NCBI GenBank assembly: GCA_016617855.1
Contig: JAECUM010001709.1
Coordinates: 1 to 64,000 of the forward strand
Origin: Megalonaias nervosa
Lineage: Eukaryota > Mollusca > Bivalvia > Unionida > Unionidae
Direction: 5' to 3'
Length of the DNA stretch: 64,000 nucleotides
Shown one piece after another: positions 47,431-57,622 of the stretch; position 1 is the stretch's first letter; each line of letters opens with the position of its first letter. The translations under genes were made by a program, and so were the position numbers. The notes under the pieces are model-generated. The model was not told where the DNA came from. It saw nothing but the letters and a program-made list of their open reading frames with translations, and ran no database searches.

Positions 47431-48003
47431 TTAGATATATTCAAATACTATTCGCTGATTATATGTTTTCGAAAATGCAGATTTGTATATTTTATTTGCG
47501 ACAAATTGTACCGATTGTGGATGTATGCTAAAATATTTTGCAGCCGCATTAATTGATGGGAAAGTTATTTCTTGTCCTGTCTGTATATTTATGGATATAA
47601 CCGACCTCGGGATCTTGGGATATTTTCCAGTATTTCCACGAGCAGAATTCTGACTCTGTGTTATTTCTTGCAGGTTAGATAACCGATTATTCTGGGGATT
47701 TCCATCAATATGATCAACTACAAGTCCATCTTTGATCAATCCAAAATGACATTCGAATACGAATCTACTTGATAAGTATCTTTTTCCCCTAGCAACATTA
47801 AATCTAAAATAACCAGTATTATTAATACTACCTACTGGTTTTTTCAATCTGCAGTTCCTGATTACACCATCTCGCGATGCTTCATAATTTATATATATTG
47901 GATGTTTTACAAATTCGTGTTTATCACGAAATACTTCCTTTCTTAATTCTCCTATAATATCATTATCGATCATTTCATCATAAGTCTGATTTGTCTGAGT
48001 CAT
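47431..48003 (-). CDS. HNH homing-type endonuclease (NUMOD/HNH_3/IENR-like), 190 aa
   Basis: The middle of the protein has the HNH_3 signature: FECHFGLIKDGLVVDHIDGN followed by PQNNRLSNLQEITQSQN, with the DH and N residues of the beta-beta-alpha metal site. The N-terminal part (YEASRDGVIRNCRLKKPVG) is NUMOD4-like and reads as a DNA-binding module. The C-terminal part (FPSINAAAKYFSIHPQSV) is an IENR1/NUMOD1-type helix-turn-helix. Such nucleases nick or cut a specific site and spread their own gene, or act as virus weapons against competing elements. It is intact, with ATG at 48001-48003, and convergent with the 46949 gene. Confidence 0.88.
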   Translation of the reverse strand: MTQTNQTYDEMIDNDIIGELRKEVFRDKHEFVKHPIYINYEASRDGVIRNCRLKKPVGSINNTGYFRFNVARGKRYLSSRFVFECHFGLIKDGLVVDHIDGNPQNNRLSNLQEITQSQNSARGNTGKYPKIPRSVISINIQTGQEITFPSINAAAKYFSIHPQSVQFVANKIYKSAFSKTYNQRIVFEYI

Positions 48004-48018
48004 TTTATATATATAATA

Positions 48019-48328
48019 TTATTTGTCTAAATCATTGTTTTGAAATCTGGCCAGATAATCTTCTACGGTTTGTATAGGAGATTTACCTGACGATGTATTA
48101 TTTTTTTTGTCATAATATCGTTTTAGTTCCCTGTATTTTTTTCCGCCACATTTTAAACACAATTGAGTTTTTCCTCTTACTCCAATACCGCATTGAATAC
48201 ATGGTATTGGTCCTGTACTTCCATTTTTGATACTTTGCGCATGATTTCCGCAGTATTTGTTCACGCACGATTTATTACAAGAAGTATGTCCAATTTTAAG
48301 CCAAGCACATTTGTTTTTTGTTTCAAGC

Positions 48329-48330
<2 letters not shown>
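48019..48330 (-). CDS. Cys-rich putative zinc-binding protein (103 aa)
   Basis: Two clusters of Cys/His (CAWLKIGHTSC...C...CGNH and CIQCGIGV...CLKCGGKKY) fit two zinc-binding sites. The second is a CxxC...CxxC ribbon like those of small viral transcription or DNA-binding factors. A basic helix follows. The gene is in tandem with the HNH nuclease (15-bp gap) and divergent from the replicase across a (TA)n tract. Confidence 0.6.
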
Positions 48331-48387
<57 letters not shown>

Positions 48388-48390
48388 TAA
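48331..48390. promoter_or_regulatory. (TA)n tract between divergent genes
   Basis: About 55 bp of pure TA lie between the start of the Cys-rich gene (-) and the replicase (+), followed by an A/T-rich leader of 30 bp. It could serve as a shared promoter or melting site; length may vary between copies. The coding starts on both sides fix its limits. Confidence 0.5.
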
Positions 48391-48420
48391 AACTTTAATT
48401 TAAATATTTGTTTTAATTAT

Positions 48421-51400
48421 ATGGAAGAATTATCCGTTATTGAACCTTCCCCTGCTAGATTCGATCTTGACAGACTATCAGAATATAAATTTAATACTTT
48501 GATGCAAGATCTGGCATTAACGGATGAAGATGTAACCGAACGTATTCGTGAAGCAAAAAAGGAATTTCGTGACGATGGCGCTGCTCATGTATGGTCAACA
48601 TTCAGAGTTGGAAATGTTACTAATATGATGAATGACAAACGGGGAAAAGTAATTATTAATCACCTTGATAATCAAAAATATTTTATTTTAATAAAATTTA
48701 TTGTAAATACAGAAGAAGATATTTGGATTATTCGTGATAAGCGTGATCCAGTCCGTGTGGAGTCGGAGGGTGATATTGTTTTCTTAAATAATAAATCTAA
48801 ACCCGGAATACTAACCGGTGTTGACAAACCTTACTATATACAAAGTTATCCAGCAACTGCAGTTGTATATGGAATATTTCCGCTGAATGATAAACCTAAT
48901 GTTGCGGATCTCAAACCGATGAAAATATCAAGAATAAACTGTGTAGCTGAATGAGTTACAGAACACTTTACAAACGCGATACGTGGTAATGGTTTAACTG
49001 ATTTAAGACGTAAAAAAATAAACAAATGGGCAGAGTCCGTTAAAGATACCGGAGCGTCTATCAAAGATGTCGCTGAGCTAGAAAAGAAATTAAAATTCCC
49101 AATAACAGTAAAAACGCTGACAGGAGAGATTTTATACAAATCGAAATATAAATCAAGAGGAGCTCCGATAGATATTATTGATCATAATTCGCACGCATGG
49201 ACCTCAGCAGTAACAATATTTCCACGAGATAAAACGGTTAAATTTTATAACGGTGACATCTTTGATTTTATTAAAAATATTAGTAAAACCGATCCTGTTT
49301 CTGTTTGGTTATTTCAGAGTTCGGAATATGATCATGACGATCAGTTTGTACGGCCTAATGGTGATATTTACCGTACAGAATCTCTTAATGTAGAAATGGA
49401 ACATCTTGCGCTGAAATATACTTCAGACGATGTCAAAGTTAGAAAATTATTAAATAATTGTTTTACAGTTCCATCTGTAGCGGCTCATTTCGCTCAGGAG
49501 AAAAATTTATGGAAACCAACACGATCGGAATTTCTTGAAGATATTCATAAAAGCTGCGTAGAATATGGACACGGGGGATTATGGAACACCAAATACAACC
49601 ATAGTGATGTTATCTCGGTTGATATAATAGCGTGTTATCCTGGAAATTTTCTTGGATACGGAGAATGTTCTGAATACTTTAAGAGATTCGGACATCCATC
49701 ACACGAGATGACCAGGGTTGCGATAAACGGACATTTACCAGATTTTGACTTAACAGGATTTGCTCATGTAGAATCATTCGAGTTTGCAGAAAATCTCCAT
49801 CCGATTACTTATGCTTGGTTTGGAAGACATTTTTCAGAAAAATATTGGGTTCCAATAGTACTATTGCGATATATGCTTGATGCTGGATTTTTAATATCGT
49901 TGAGAGTAACTGAAGCGATTATATCGTATAATTCACAGAAGCAAGTTTGGTTGCCAGAACCGGGCAGATTTAATATCGATGATACCAGGAAAGAATTCCC
50001 TGATATTGATGAAGATTATATTATTAAAATAAATAAATGCAGGAACGAGCATGATGAAAAATTTGCAAAAGATCTCGGTAGAAAAATAATCGGTAAGTTC
50101 ACTCAAGGTGGTTCATACGATTATAAACGGCATTGCACAAGATTGATTATGGACGATGTTGAACTAGATTTTATAATCGCTGATACAACGGAGAAAAATA
50201 CGTTTATAAACAGATGTAATGCTTATTTATCAGATGGAACGAAACTAGGTACCATTGTGAGCTATCTTGATGGCGAGTCACCGCAGTTTACTCATTTAAG
50301 ATCTTCGATGTTAGCTTATGTTTCAATAAATCTATTATCGATGATAAATAAATTTCCTCGTTACGCCGTCAGAGTCGCTACGGATTCATTTTATGTACAC
50401 AAAAAATATAAAGATTTATTAAAACTCGGTAATGGTGAATGGGGAACATGGAGAATAAAACAGGAAAATATACTTAGTTATTCTGAATCTGCCGATGTTG
50501 AAATTGCAGAGACATATTACAAAAATAATAATCAAATATTAAAGTCATCTGCACCATCTGTGTATGATCCTGTATCTAGATATAAAACCGTTTATCTTAA
50601 TGGGTGTGGTGGTTCAGGTAAAACAACTCGTACGATTAATTTATTTATAAATAATATCTGAGATATGATTGTTTTAACACCGACGCACAAACTTGCTAGA
50701 GAAATAAAGCAACGAGGAGTAAAATCGTGTACTTATCACAGTTTCTTTAGATGGTGTGGAGACACATGGACTCCTGAACGAATGGGTGAGAAATATATAC
50801 CTAAATATATTATATGGGACGAGATATGCACGGTGTCGTTAGAAACACTAAAAACATTTCTTGATTGGTTGTTATTGAAGAATACTGCTGTGATTATGTG
50901 CGGCGATAATGGTCAACCACCACCTTTTATTGGTCAGTCTCCACATGAATGGCTAAAGAATAACGTAGATTATTATGAAGAAATAAATGATGACCATAGA
51001 GCTATTGATGAACCGCTGAAGGAATTTAAAAGGTGAATCAGACTTCAGCCAGAGAGAGTACAATGTGAGATAATGCGAGGAGTAATTCCAGAGACTTCTA
51101 TGAATGATTTTTGGACTTTATGGAATCCCGCTGATTTGATAGTCGCGAGTAGAAAGATAGTTCGTGATGAACTGCAAAAGAAATTATTTACGTTACATAA
51201 AGAAAAGTTTTCAGATCTACCTGTACCATTATGTTATCGCCCCTCAGATACTCGACGACAGAATATTGATGTTGAAATACCTGGTGGTGGAATACAGAAT
51301 CTTGTCTTGAATGATATTATTTTAGTCGATATTAATATCGTTGAGAATGCGCTGAGTGTGAATAAATCACCGTGGACGTTAGGATACGCTATAACAATTC

Positions 51401-51845
51401 ACTCGTCGCAGGGATTAACTATAACTGATACTAAAATCTGGATTGTAGATGATCGGATCGAATGGTCGAATTTAGTCTATCTCGCCGTATCTCGAGTCAG
51501 AAGAATATCTCAACTGCGTAGAGTTATTGTAGATTACATAATAACTGAAGAAATCACTAACAATATCGATATCAATAAAAATTTAGTCAGCTATAAAAAG
51601 TGTGACAAAAAAAATATAAACGTGATTTTGATCTTGATACTGAATTTATTATAACACTAAAACAACTACAGAATAATAATTGTGCAAGTTGTAACTGTAA
51701 TATGTTATGGCAATATTCGAATAATAATCCAAGACAATTTACCGTAGACAGAATTAATAGTGATCTTGGTCATACACGTGAAAATGTGATGCTTACCTGT
51801 CTTGAATGTAATCGACGCCGAGGTTCTGGACGTTTACAAAATTGA
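48421..51845 (+). pseudogene. Family-B-like DNA polymerase fused to SF1 helicase (with C-terminal HNH module), broken by three in-frame TGAs and a frameshift
   Basis: One reading frame runs from ATG 48421 to TAA 51652 (1077 codons) but is cut by TGA at 48952, 50659 and 51034. The polymerase part shows a motif A-like VDIIACYPGN (codon about 400), a KIIGKF region and a motif C-like VATDSFYV near codon 654. A short linker leads straight into a helicase: Walker A NGCGGSGKTT (about 728-736), TPTHKLAREI, a HSFFRW block, YIIWDEICTV (Walker B), CGDNGQPPPF and AITIHSSQGLT with VYLAVSRV (SF1/Pif1-like motifs V-VI). The HNH-like zinc domain continues in another frame beyond an A8 run at 51607-51614. The fused layout differs from canonical Polinton pPolB. 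It would copy and unwind the element's DNA. Confidence 0.75.
51615..51845 (+). pseudogene. C-terminal HNH/zinc module of the replicase, out of frame
   Basis: In the +3 frame directly after the A8 run the sequence encodes CASCNCNMLW, then FTVDRINSDLGHTRENV and CLECNRRRG, ending at TGA 51843-51845. This is a compact Cys4 HNH-type nuclease or zinc-binding fold with the DR and GHT-N elements. Related fusions are, to my memory, found at the C-terminus of polymerase-helicase proteins of this kind. It overlaps the 3' end of the convergent integrase gene by a few bases. Confidence 0.65.
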
Positions 51846-52810
51846 GCTTGGTGGTAATTGCGTATCCTCAGGAATTACTTGTAATTGTTCACGTACAAAT
51901 CCACGTTGAGGAGCTGTAGAATCTAGTCTGTATATTGGAGGTCTACCAGTGGATCTAACCACGCTAGAAATTTTATGTGTAGTCACGCTCCAAATAGGAT
52001 CAGTTGCTCTTTTTTTACCACCTTCAAGTTCGCCAGGTTCATATAAATATCTAACTGTAACATTACCTAATACTGGTTGAGAGAGATTCACGTCGTTGTA
52101 TTGGTATATATTTTTTTTATTTTGATCGCATTAGAAGGTTTCATGGAAGTTGCACGAGTAATTTCATTATTCAACGCAGCTATCACACTCGGTAATCTTG
52201 CAACCCATTAACGAGATCTATCTTTGAGGTCAGTAGATATTTCCTTTGCATATTGGTATCCAAATAACCGCTCAGCAAGTGTTCTATTAAATCGTTCAAC
52301 AATTGTCTGATCACGATGAATTTCAGTATGTCCTCGTCTGATTTTAACGTTATGTTTCTTCATCAACGATGATACTACTCCAAGAAATTCTTTACCGGGA
52401 TCAACTTGTAATAACCGTGGCCATCGTAGATCACCACGTTGATAAATGCGCTCAAACGCAGATGCAACTTCAGATGTTGTCTTTGTTGATAATGGCTCCG
52501 CTTTTTTATATCTACTCGCAACATCAACAACAGTCAATGCGTATTTGTACGTGCGTGATTTTCGTCCACGTGTTTTAATGGTGTCGTGTGGTAAAAACAA
52601 AATATCTGCTTGATGAACTTCATTAGGAACACTAACATCAAAATGCGCGTAATGAATTCTTTTAGGTGGACTTAAGAAGATTTGCCATATTGCCTGTCGT
52701 GCTAACCATGATGCAGCGACATTACGTGAAACTTTTGCTGCTTCGGCGAGTTTACTAATCGCTGCTTTACCTCTCCAGAATCATCTCGGGGAATAATAAA
52801 CAGATTCCAT
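51834..52810 (-). pseudogene. DDE (RVE-type) integrase, broken by two stops and a frameshift
   Basis: The gene starts at ATG 52810 (minus). Codon 10 is TGA (52781-52783) where element A has GGA. The core follows: a helix-turn-helix-like N-terminus, then the first Asp in HQADILFL, the second in LLQVDPGKEF and the Glu in TIVERFNRTL, spaced 34 residues apart as in DD(35)E enzymes. A TAA at 52208-52210 cuts the core. After a T-run at 52109-52118 the frame shifts, and the C-terminal SH3-like domain (VRYLYEPGELEGG...RGFVREQLQVIP) ends at 51834. This integrase would insert the element into host DNA; this copy is dead. Confidence 0.85.
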
Positions 52811-52826
52811 TATGATAGTTATATAA

Positions 52827-53330
52827 TTAATTGCCAGCCCCTAGCACCAGTTTACCTTTCATAGCAGTTTTTACTAGAAAACTAGCTAATTTTTCTCTGA
52901 GAGATTTATTAGGTATAGAATTTAATGCGTGAATCAATTTCACATCTGCAAGATGTCGTTGTTGCAAATCTTTACTTTTATACGCGACATCATGAACGTA
53001 ACACGATTGATCAATCTTATTTACTGGATACTCCCCTGGTTTTGGTTGATCTTGATCATCAAGTCGGATATCAAGACGAGTTCCAGGACCACAATAATTA
53101 TATCCGGGTAAATGTTTCTCACCGGGATATTTAGCCCATGGAGTTCCTGGTAATTTTCCTAACGAAGCAGCGATATCACCCCCACCTGTATTTGTTGGAA
53201 TAAATTTATATTTCTTGGTGCCACATTTCACACACTTGCCTGTAAGTGCATGTTTTTTATTTTTTGTTGTTATTGTCGTTAATTCAGTAGTATCGGTAGA
53301 TGCTCTACATCGAACACAATATAGACTCAT
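52827..53330 (-). CDS. Zinc-ribbon/phospholipase A2-like virion protein (167 aa), intact
   Basis: The start is the ATG at 53328-53330, 12 bp from the divergent ATPase. Zinc-ribbon Cys pairs lie at residues 5/8 and 33/36 (DUF5679-like). A glycine linker leads to LPGTPWAKYPGEKHLPGYNY, then the calcium loop CGPGTRLD and the catalytic pair HD in YVHDVAYKS, with a helix SKDLQQRHLADVKLIHAL. The C-terminal tail is basic. The PLA2 signature is that of parvovirus VP1, found also in some adintoviruses. It probably lets the incoming particle breach a membrane. The homologue in element A has a frameshift near its 3' end. Confidence 0.82.
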   Translation of the reverse strand: MSLYCVRCRASTDTTELTTITTKNKKHALTGKCVKCGTKKYKFIPTNTGGGDIAASLGKLPGTPWAKYPGEKHLPGYNYCGPGTRLDIRLDDQDQPKPGEYPVNKIDQSCYVHDVAYKSKDLQQRHLADVKLIHALNSIPNKSLREKLASFLVKTAMKGKLVLGAGN

Positions 53331-53342
53331 ATTATTAATTAT

Positions 53343-54009
53343 ATGGATATAATTGACTTTTCTGCGACACGAAAACAAGAACCAGTAAAGCACCATCCAG
53401 CGCTTCCGAATTCTATCAGAATGATTATAATAGGCCCATCTGGAAGTGGAAAGACGCAATTATTGCTTAATCTAATAATGCGATGGCTAAAGTGGGATAA
53501 ATTATATTTAGTAGCGCCATCTGTAGATGATCAGCGATGTTACGAAGTACTTAAAAGATTTTAATGAAAACGCAAAATTGTTGCATGAAGACAGTGAAGT
53601 CATAGACTTTATTACTGATATTGATGAAGCGCCATCCGTAGATGATCTGGATGGATTCATTAATAATTTAGTAGTGTATGATGATGTCATGCTGGACAAA
53701 CAATCAAATCCAGCTAGAATATTTTCACGAGGTAGACATAAAAATACAGACGTGATTTATGTTACACAGAGATATACACAAATTCCAAACGTAATCAGGG
53801 ATAATTGTAACGTTTTAGTTGTGTTCAACGGAGTAGATAATCATACGCTGCAAAATATTTATTATACTTGGTGTTCTGGGGACATGGACATGAATAAATT
53901 TAAAAATTGCTTTTCAAAAGCACAAGCTGCTCCCTTTGGTTTTGTAACAATAAATTTACACGATCCAAGGTCAAGATATCGTAATGGACTTGATACAATT
54001 TTTGGATAA
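53343..54009 (+). pseudogene. Genome-packaging ATPase, element B, frameshifted
   Basis: It is the homologue of the intact 220-aa ATPase of element A. The Walker A GPSGSGKTQ and the first 70 codons are open. An extra A in the AAAAG run near 53550-53554 then shifts the frame, so the first part ends at 53564 and the second (Walker B NLVVYDDVML and the TQRY segment) continues from about 53560 to 54009 in the +1 frame. One extra codon (GAA) also distinguishes it from copy A. It sits 3-4 bp before the right TIR. Confidence 0.85.
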
Positions 54010-54012
54010 AAA

Positions 54013-54280
54013 TCATAGCAGCAGTAGAGCTGAACGACAAAAATTGAGTAACCCGCGAGTAAACAAATCGCATAAAAATCTGAAAAAAATACGTCAACAA
54101 AAAGTAACGGAAATGAGCTAACCCAAACGATTTATTATCCGTTTTTCAAACTATATGGTAATAATAAAAGTTAGGAGGTTCGGTTTATGTTATTGACCTT
54201 TTTTTTCAACCCCCTGTAGGAACCTTTATTTTTTATAAATAAGGTTTCAGCCAAGTGGTCTGTTCAGCTCTACTGCTGCT
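54013..54280 (-). repeat. Right terminal inverted repeat of element B
   Basis: It matches 38456-38730 in reverse complement, 268 bp against 275 bp. It is bounded by AGCAGCAGTAGAGCTGAAC at the inner side and GTTCAGCTCTACTGCTGCT at the outer side. It starts 4 bp after the ATPase stop, so the gene and TIR are nearly contiguous. Confidence 0.9.
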
Positions 54281-54817
54281 GGTCGAGATTAAGATCTGAA
54301 CTTTACTAATGCTTGATTGTATATGGATCAGCATATAAAGCCTATTATTAATTGCCTAATCCATGCAATATATTTGTTTAGAACTTTATTAAACTCACCC
54401 CTAATCTTTCAAGAATCAAAAGTTGGATGCCTAATCAGACAATATTGATTCTAATTATTCAGCATATTTATTAGATTCGTATTAAGATCTGAGTTACGTA
54501 TAGGCATATTGTAATTATCTATATATGATGTTCTATTCAGCAATCTGTATCTTGTTCTTTCCGTTATGAATAGAAGACCTACAAATTCGAAATTGCATGT
54601 GTGTTGTATTCTTAAATGAGTAATCAGGAAGAAAACTATGTCATATTTTGAACTACTCAAACATTTTTGTTATTGTTTATATGATATTTAGACATAACCT
54701 TTGATACCGAATCAAAACACCTATTTAACTGAAGTGAATATTACTGAGTTGAACAAGGTCTATAAAAATGCTTTTTAACCGAAATTCAATAATTGGTACC
54801 TTATGCCATCATAGGAA

Positions 54818-55095
54818 TGGATATAACATAGGCATGGGTGTAACATAGGCATAGATGCAATATAGGTATAGTTGTAATATAGGTATGGATATAATATGGG
54901 TATAGGCGTGATATAGGCCTGGGTGTAACATAGGCATGAGTGTAATATAGGTATGGGTGTAATAGGTGTGGGTGTAATATAGGTATGGGTGTAACATTGG
55001 CCTGGGTGTAACATAGGCATGGGTGTAACATAGGTATGAGTCTAATATAGGCATGTGTGTAATATAGGTATGGGTGTAACATGGCCATGGCCGTG
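54818..55095. repeat. 18-bp minisatellite TAGGCATGGGTGTAACAT, about 15 copies
   Basis: Units vary between TAGGCATGGGTGTAACA and TAGGTATGGGTGTAATA, 16-18 bp each. The array lies about 0.54 kb downstream of element B. The reverse strand reads as a repetitive PMLHP-type frame, a by-product of the repeat. Confidence 0.9.
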
Positions 55096-55099
55096 ATAA

Positions 55100-57350
55100 G
55101 ACACATAAGAGTAATTTGAACTTTAATCGAAAATGAGATAAGATTTTCTCTGCAATATCATGACTGAACAAATTCATTTTCCGTGGGTTGTAACCGATTG
55201 ATAAAAAGTTTGACCAAACAATCACTGTCACACTTCTGGTCGATTTTCTCTAAAATCACCTCAGAAATATCGTATGTCAGGAATGATAGTTACCTGTGAA
55301 CAAAGATTACTTACCTACGATAAATATTAGTCCCATTTGTATCAGCTGAAGTTTGAAGTCCAGTTAAATGTGCAGGTTTATGTCTGTCTTCCTGTGCATC
55401 CTAGTGTGGTTGCTATTAATTATTAAAGGACTATACATTCATGTACTTGACTTATCGGAGTAGCAGTACATAGCATATAACGAGTTGCGATACAAACAAA
55501 ACATACTAGGCCACAGAGACACGAATGATATGGCAAAGGGTGCCTGCATTAAAAATATTTTCATGGGGATTGTCTGTCTAAGAACCAAGATAATGGAAAT
55601 TATAACATACCAAGATGTTTAGAAGATAATATCATTATTCACATACTGTCATTCACCGTATTCGTTGTATGCAGTACTATATGAAGATAGCTAACAGTAT
55701 AGTGTGAGATTTTATGTCATTGACTCCATGTGTATGCAAACAAGTAATTGTTTAATACATCTGCTGTTGTGTTTCCAACAAGAAACCCCACCTGATATAA
55801 TTTCTGTTATCAACAGGAGGGGGACAGGATTGTTCCAAAGGGACCTATTCGTCGTTGATTTAACTCTACTGATCACTGCCATTTTATCTCTGTCTGCGTT
55901 GGTTTTCTCGAGCAGTATATCTGGAATAGTTCCGTAGAGCATAAAAGTGTAAGAATCCATGTCCTAAAGACATGCACCCATATGTATCATGTTAAGTATA
56001 ACTATGACTTTGTAACTACTGGTACATGATTTTATCTAATTTTTATAATTTGTATTCATGGCTGTAATGCATACAAAATATCTTTAGTTAATTCTGCCTA
56101 CGTAATCCGAATGTATTAGTTGCATAGAATCTATAAATATATGTTTACGAATGTGTTGACAATTATTAATAGTAATCTTAATAATAAGACTTAAATGGCG
56201 CTTATGGTCCAATTTCTCAGTGGCTGATGTAGTTAAGCCTTGTCTAGAATAATTCTGTAACTTCCCATTGGTTGGGCTAGGTCACATGAAGAGGCGAAAT
56301 AGACTGAGTAGTGTATTCTGTCACTTGGGATCTATTGCGACATACAATCGCAATATACAGTGTATCTAAAGAGAGAAACTGAACAATCAGTTTCATTCCG
56401 ACTTTGGAGTCATTCACACCTATTGTGTTCCTGTTGTAAGTCTGAAGAGATGTTTCTCATTGTATTAGGATATTATTATTTGTGTGGAAATGGAAAGTGC
56501 TTATTATTAGGACTATACTATTAGCCTGGAACTGTTATCAATTATCCGTAGCAATTCCGGACAACGCCATCTTGACAGCATCACGGTTCTTGGAGGACCA
56601 GTACATTTCCAGTTTGAAATTTATAAGGAACTTTCATTCATCTAGGACTATCATAGACCTTTATAAGGATTAGTTTGGATACACTTCATAATAGTGGAAG
56701 TTCCTCGCACATTTTCATTTATAAAATTGATAATTAAATTGTTTATTCAGGTTTACAAAACTTGTTTGATTTTGTTTTTTTCTGTTACTTAGTTTGCGAC
56801 CATATAGTAGTAAGAATTAAATTATATACCAATGCTTGATGTGAAGCACACACTCTTTCTTTACAAAATTTACACGTTACAATAAAATACATTTGTCCGA
56901 TGACAAGCCCATTCTTACATCTTGAGGAAAGCATTGTTCTGGTGCCATAGTTTTATCATAGCGATACAGTACAATGACTCAGGACAGGTACAGTACAGTG
57001 TACGATTGTTTGAATGAAACAGCAAACATGTTACACCGTACAATGCCTGTAAAAAAAAACTGTAAGATTCCTCAGAGGAAACAAAAATAATATAATACAG
57101 CAGATTTATTGCATGTTTCTGAAAGAATATCAAGATGTAGAACCAAATGTACTAAATTACAAATGGGCAGAAGAAAAAATGGAGGCGCAATGTACATGAT
57201 AATGTAATCTCATTCTTCTATTAAAAAATTAGGAGGGATCATCATACTCATTTCAGAAAAAAGGTCATGTAGTCATCAACTAGGCTAATCTCTTAAGATC
57301 AAAACAAAACCGCTCCAAACTATGAAGTACAGGCCTGGGAAGTACAGTGT

Positions 57351-57357
<7 letters not shown>
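55100..57357. other. No recognisable gene
   Basis: AT-rich sequence with only short motif-free frames. Confidence 0.4.

Positions 57358-57436
<79 letters not shown>
57358..57436. repeat. (GA)n microsatellite
   Basis: About 78 bp of pure GA repeat. The minus-strand serine/leucine frame here is an artefact. Confidence 0.95.
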
Positions 57437-57438
<2 letters not shown>

Positions 57439-57547
57439 TGTGGATGAGAAACCAGCTCGAAAATTATGGACGTAGGTTACTGATGGAGATTCGTCGTTCA
57501 TCCCCCTCCCCGGTTCCTTTTAAGCACAAATTATAATGCACCAAAGA

Positions 57548-57622
57548 AGATCCGGTAGCTCAGTCGGTCGCGAGTCAAAATTCATATTTCAATGGTCGAA
57601 GGTTCAATACCCACTCAACCCG
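57548..57622 (+). repeat. tRNA-like relic (possible SINE head)
   Basis: An A-box GGTAGCTCAGTCGG and B-box AAGGTTCAATACCC lie about 38 bp apart. The flanking stems pair poorly, so I read it as a degraded tRNA-derived repeat. Confidence 0.4.

Larger units (their letters stand above)
38456..54280 (+). mobile_element. Element B: full-length endogenous Polinton/adintovirus-like virus, 15.8 kb
   Basis: It is bounded by TIRs of about 270 bp, with outer ends AGCAGCAATAGAGC... and ...GCTCTACTGCTGCT, in line with the AG...CT ends of Polintons. Inside are a capsid candidate, protease, packaging ATPase, DDE integrase and DNA polymerase, the Polinton/adintovirus core set, plus a fibre, a PLA2-like protein and two HNH nucleases. 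The 6-bp flanks (TAAGTA and GGTCGA) do not match, so no target-site duplication is visible. Breaks: three TGAs and a frameshift in the replicase, two stops and a frameshift in the integrase, a frameshift in the ATPase and one in the second large virion gene. It is an old or decaying provirus. Confidence 0.9.

Noticed and set aside
38450..54290. 6-bp target-site duplication around element B
   Set aside because: The flanks read TAAGTA and GGTCGA; shifting the ends by a few bases gives no match either.
54775..55231. Minus-strand repetitive Pro/Tyr/His ORFs
   Set aside because: By-product of the 18-bp minisatellite; three overlapping frames are all open.
57280..57501. Ser/Leu repeat ORF
   Set aside because: Translation of a (GA)n microsatellite.
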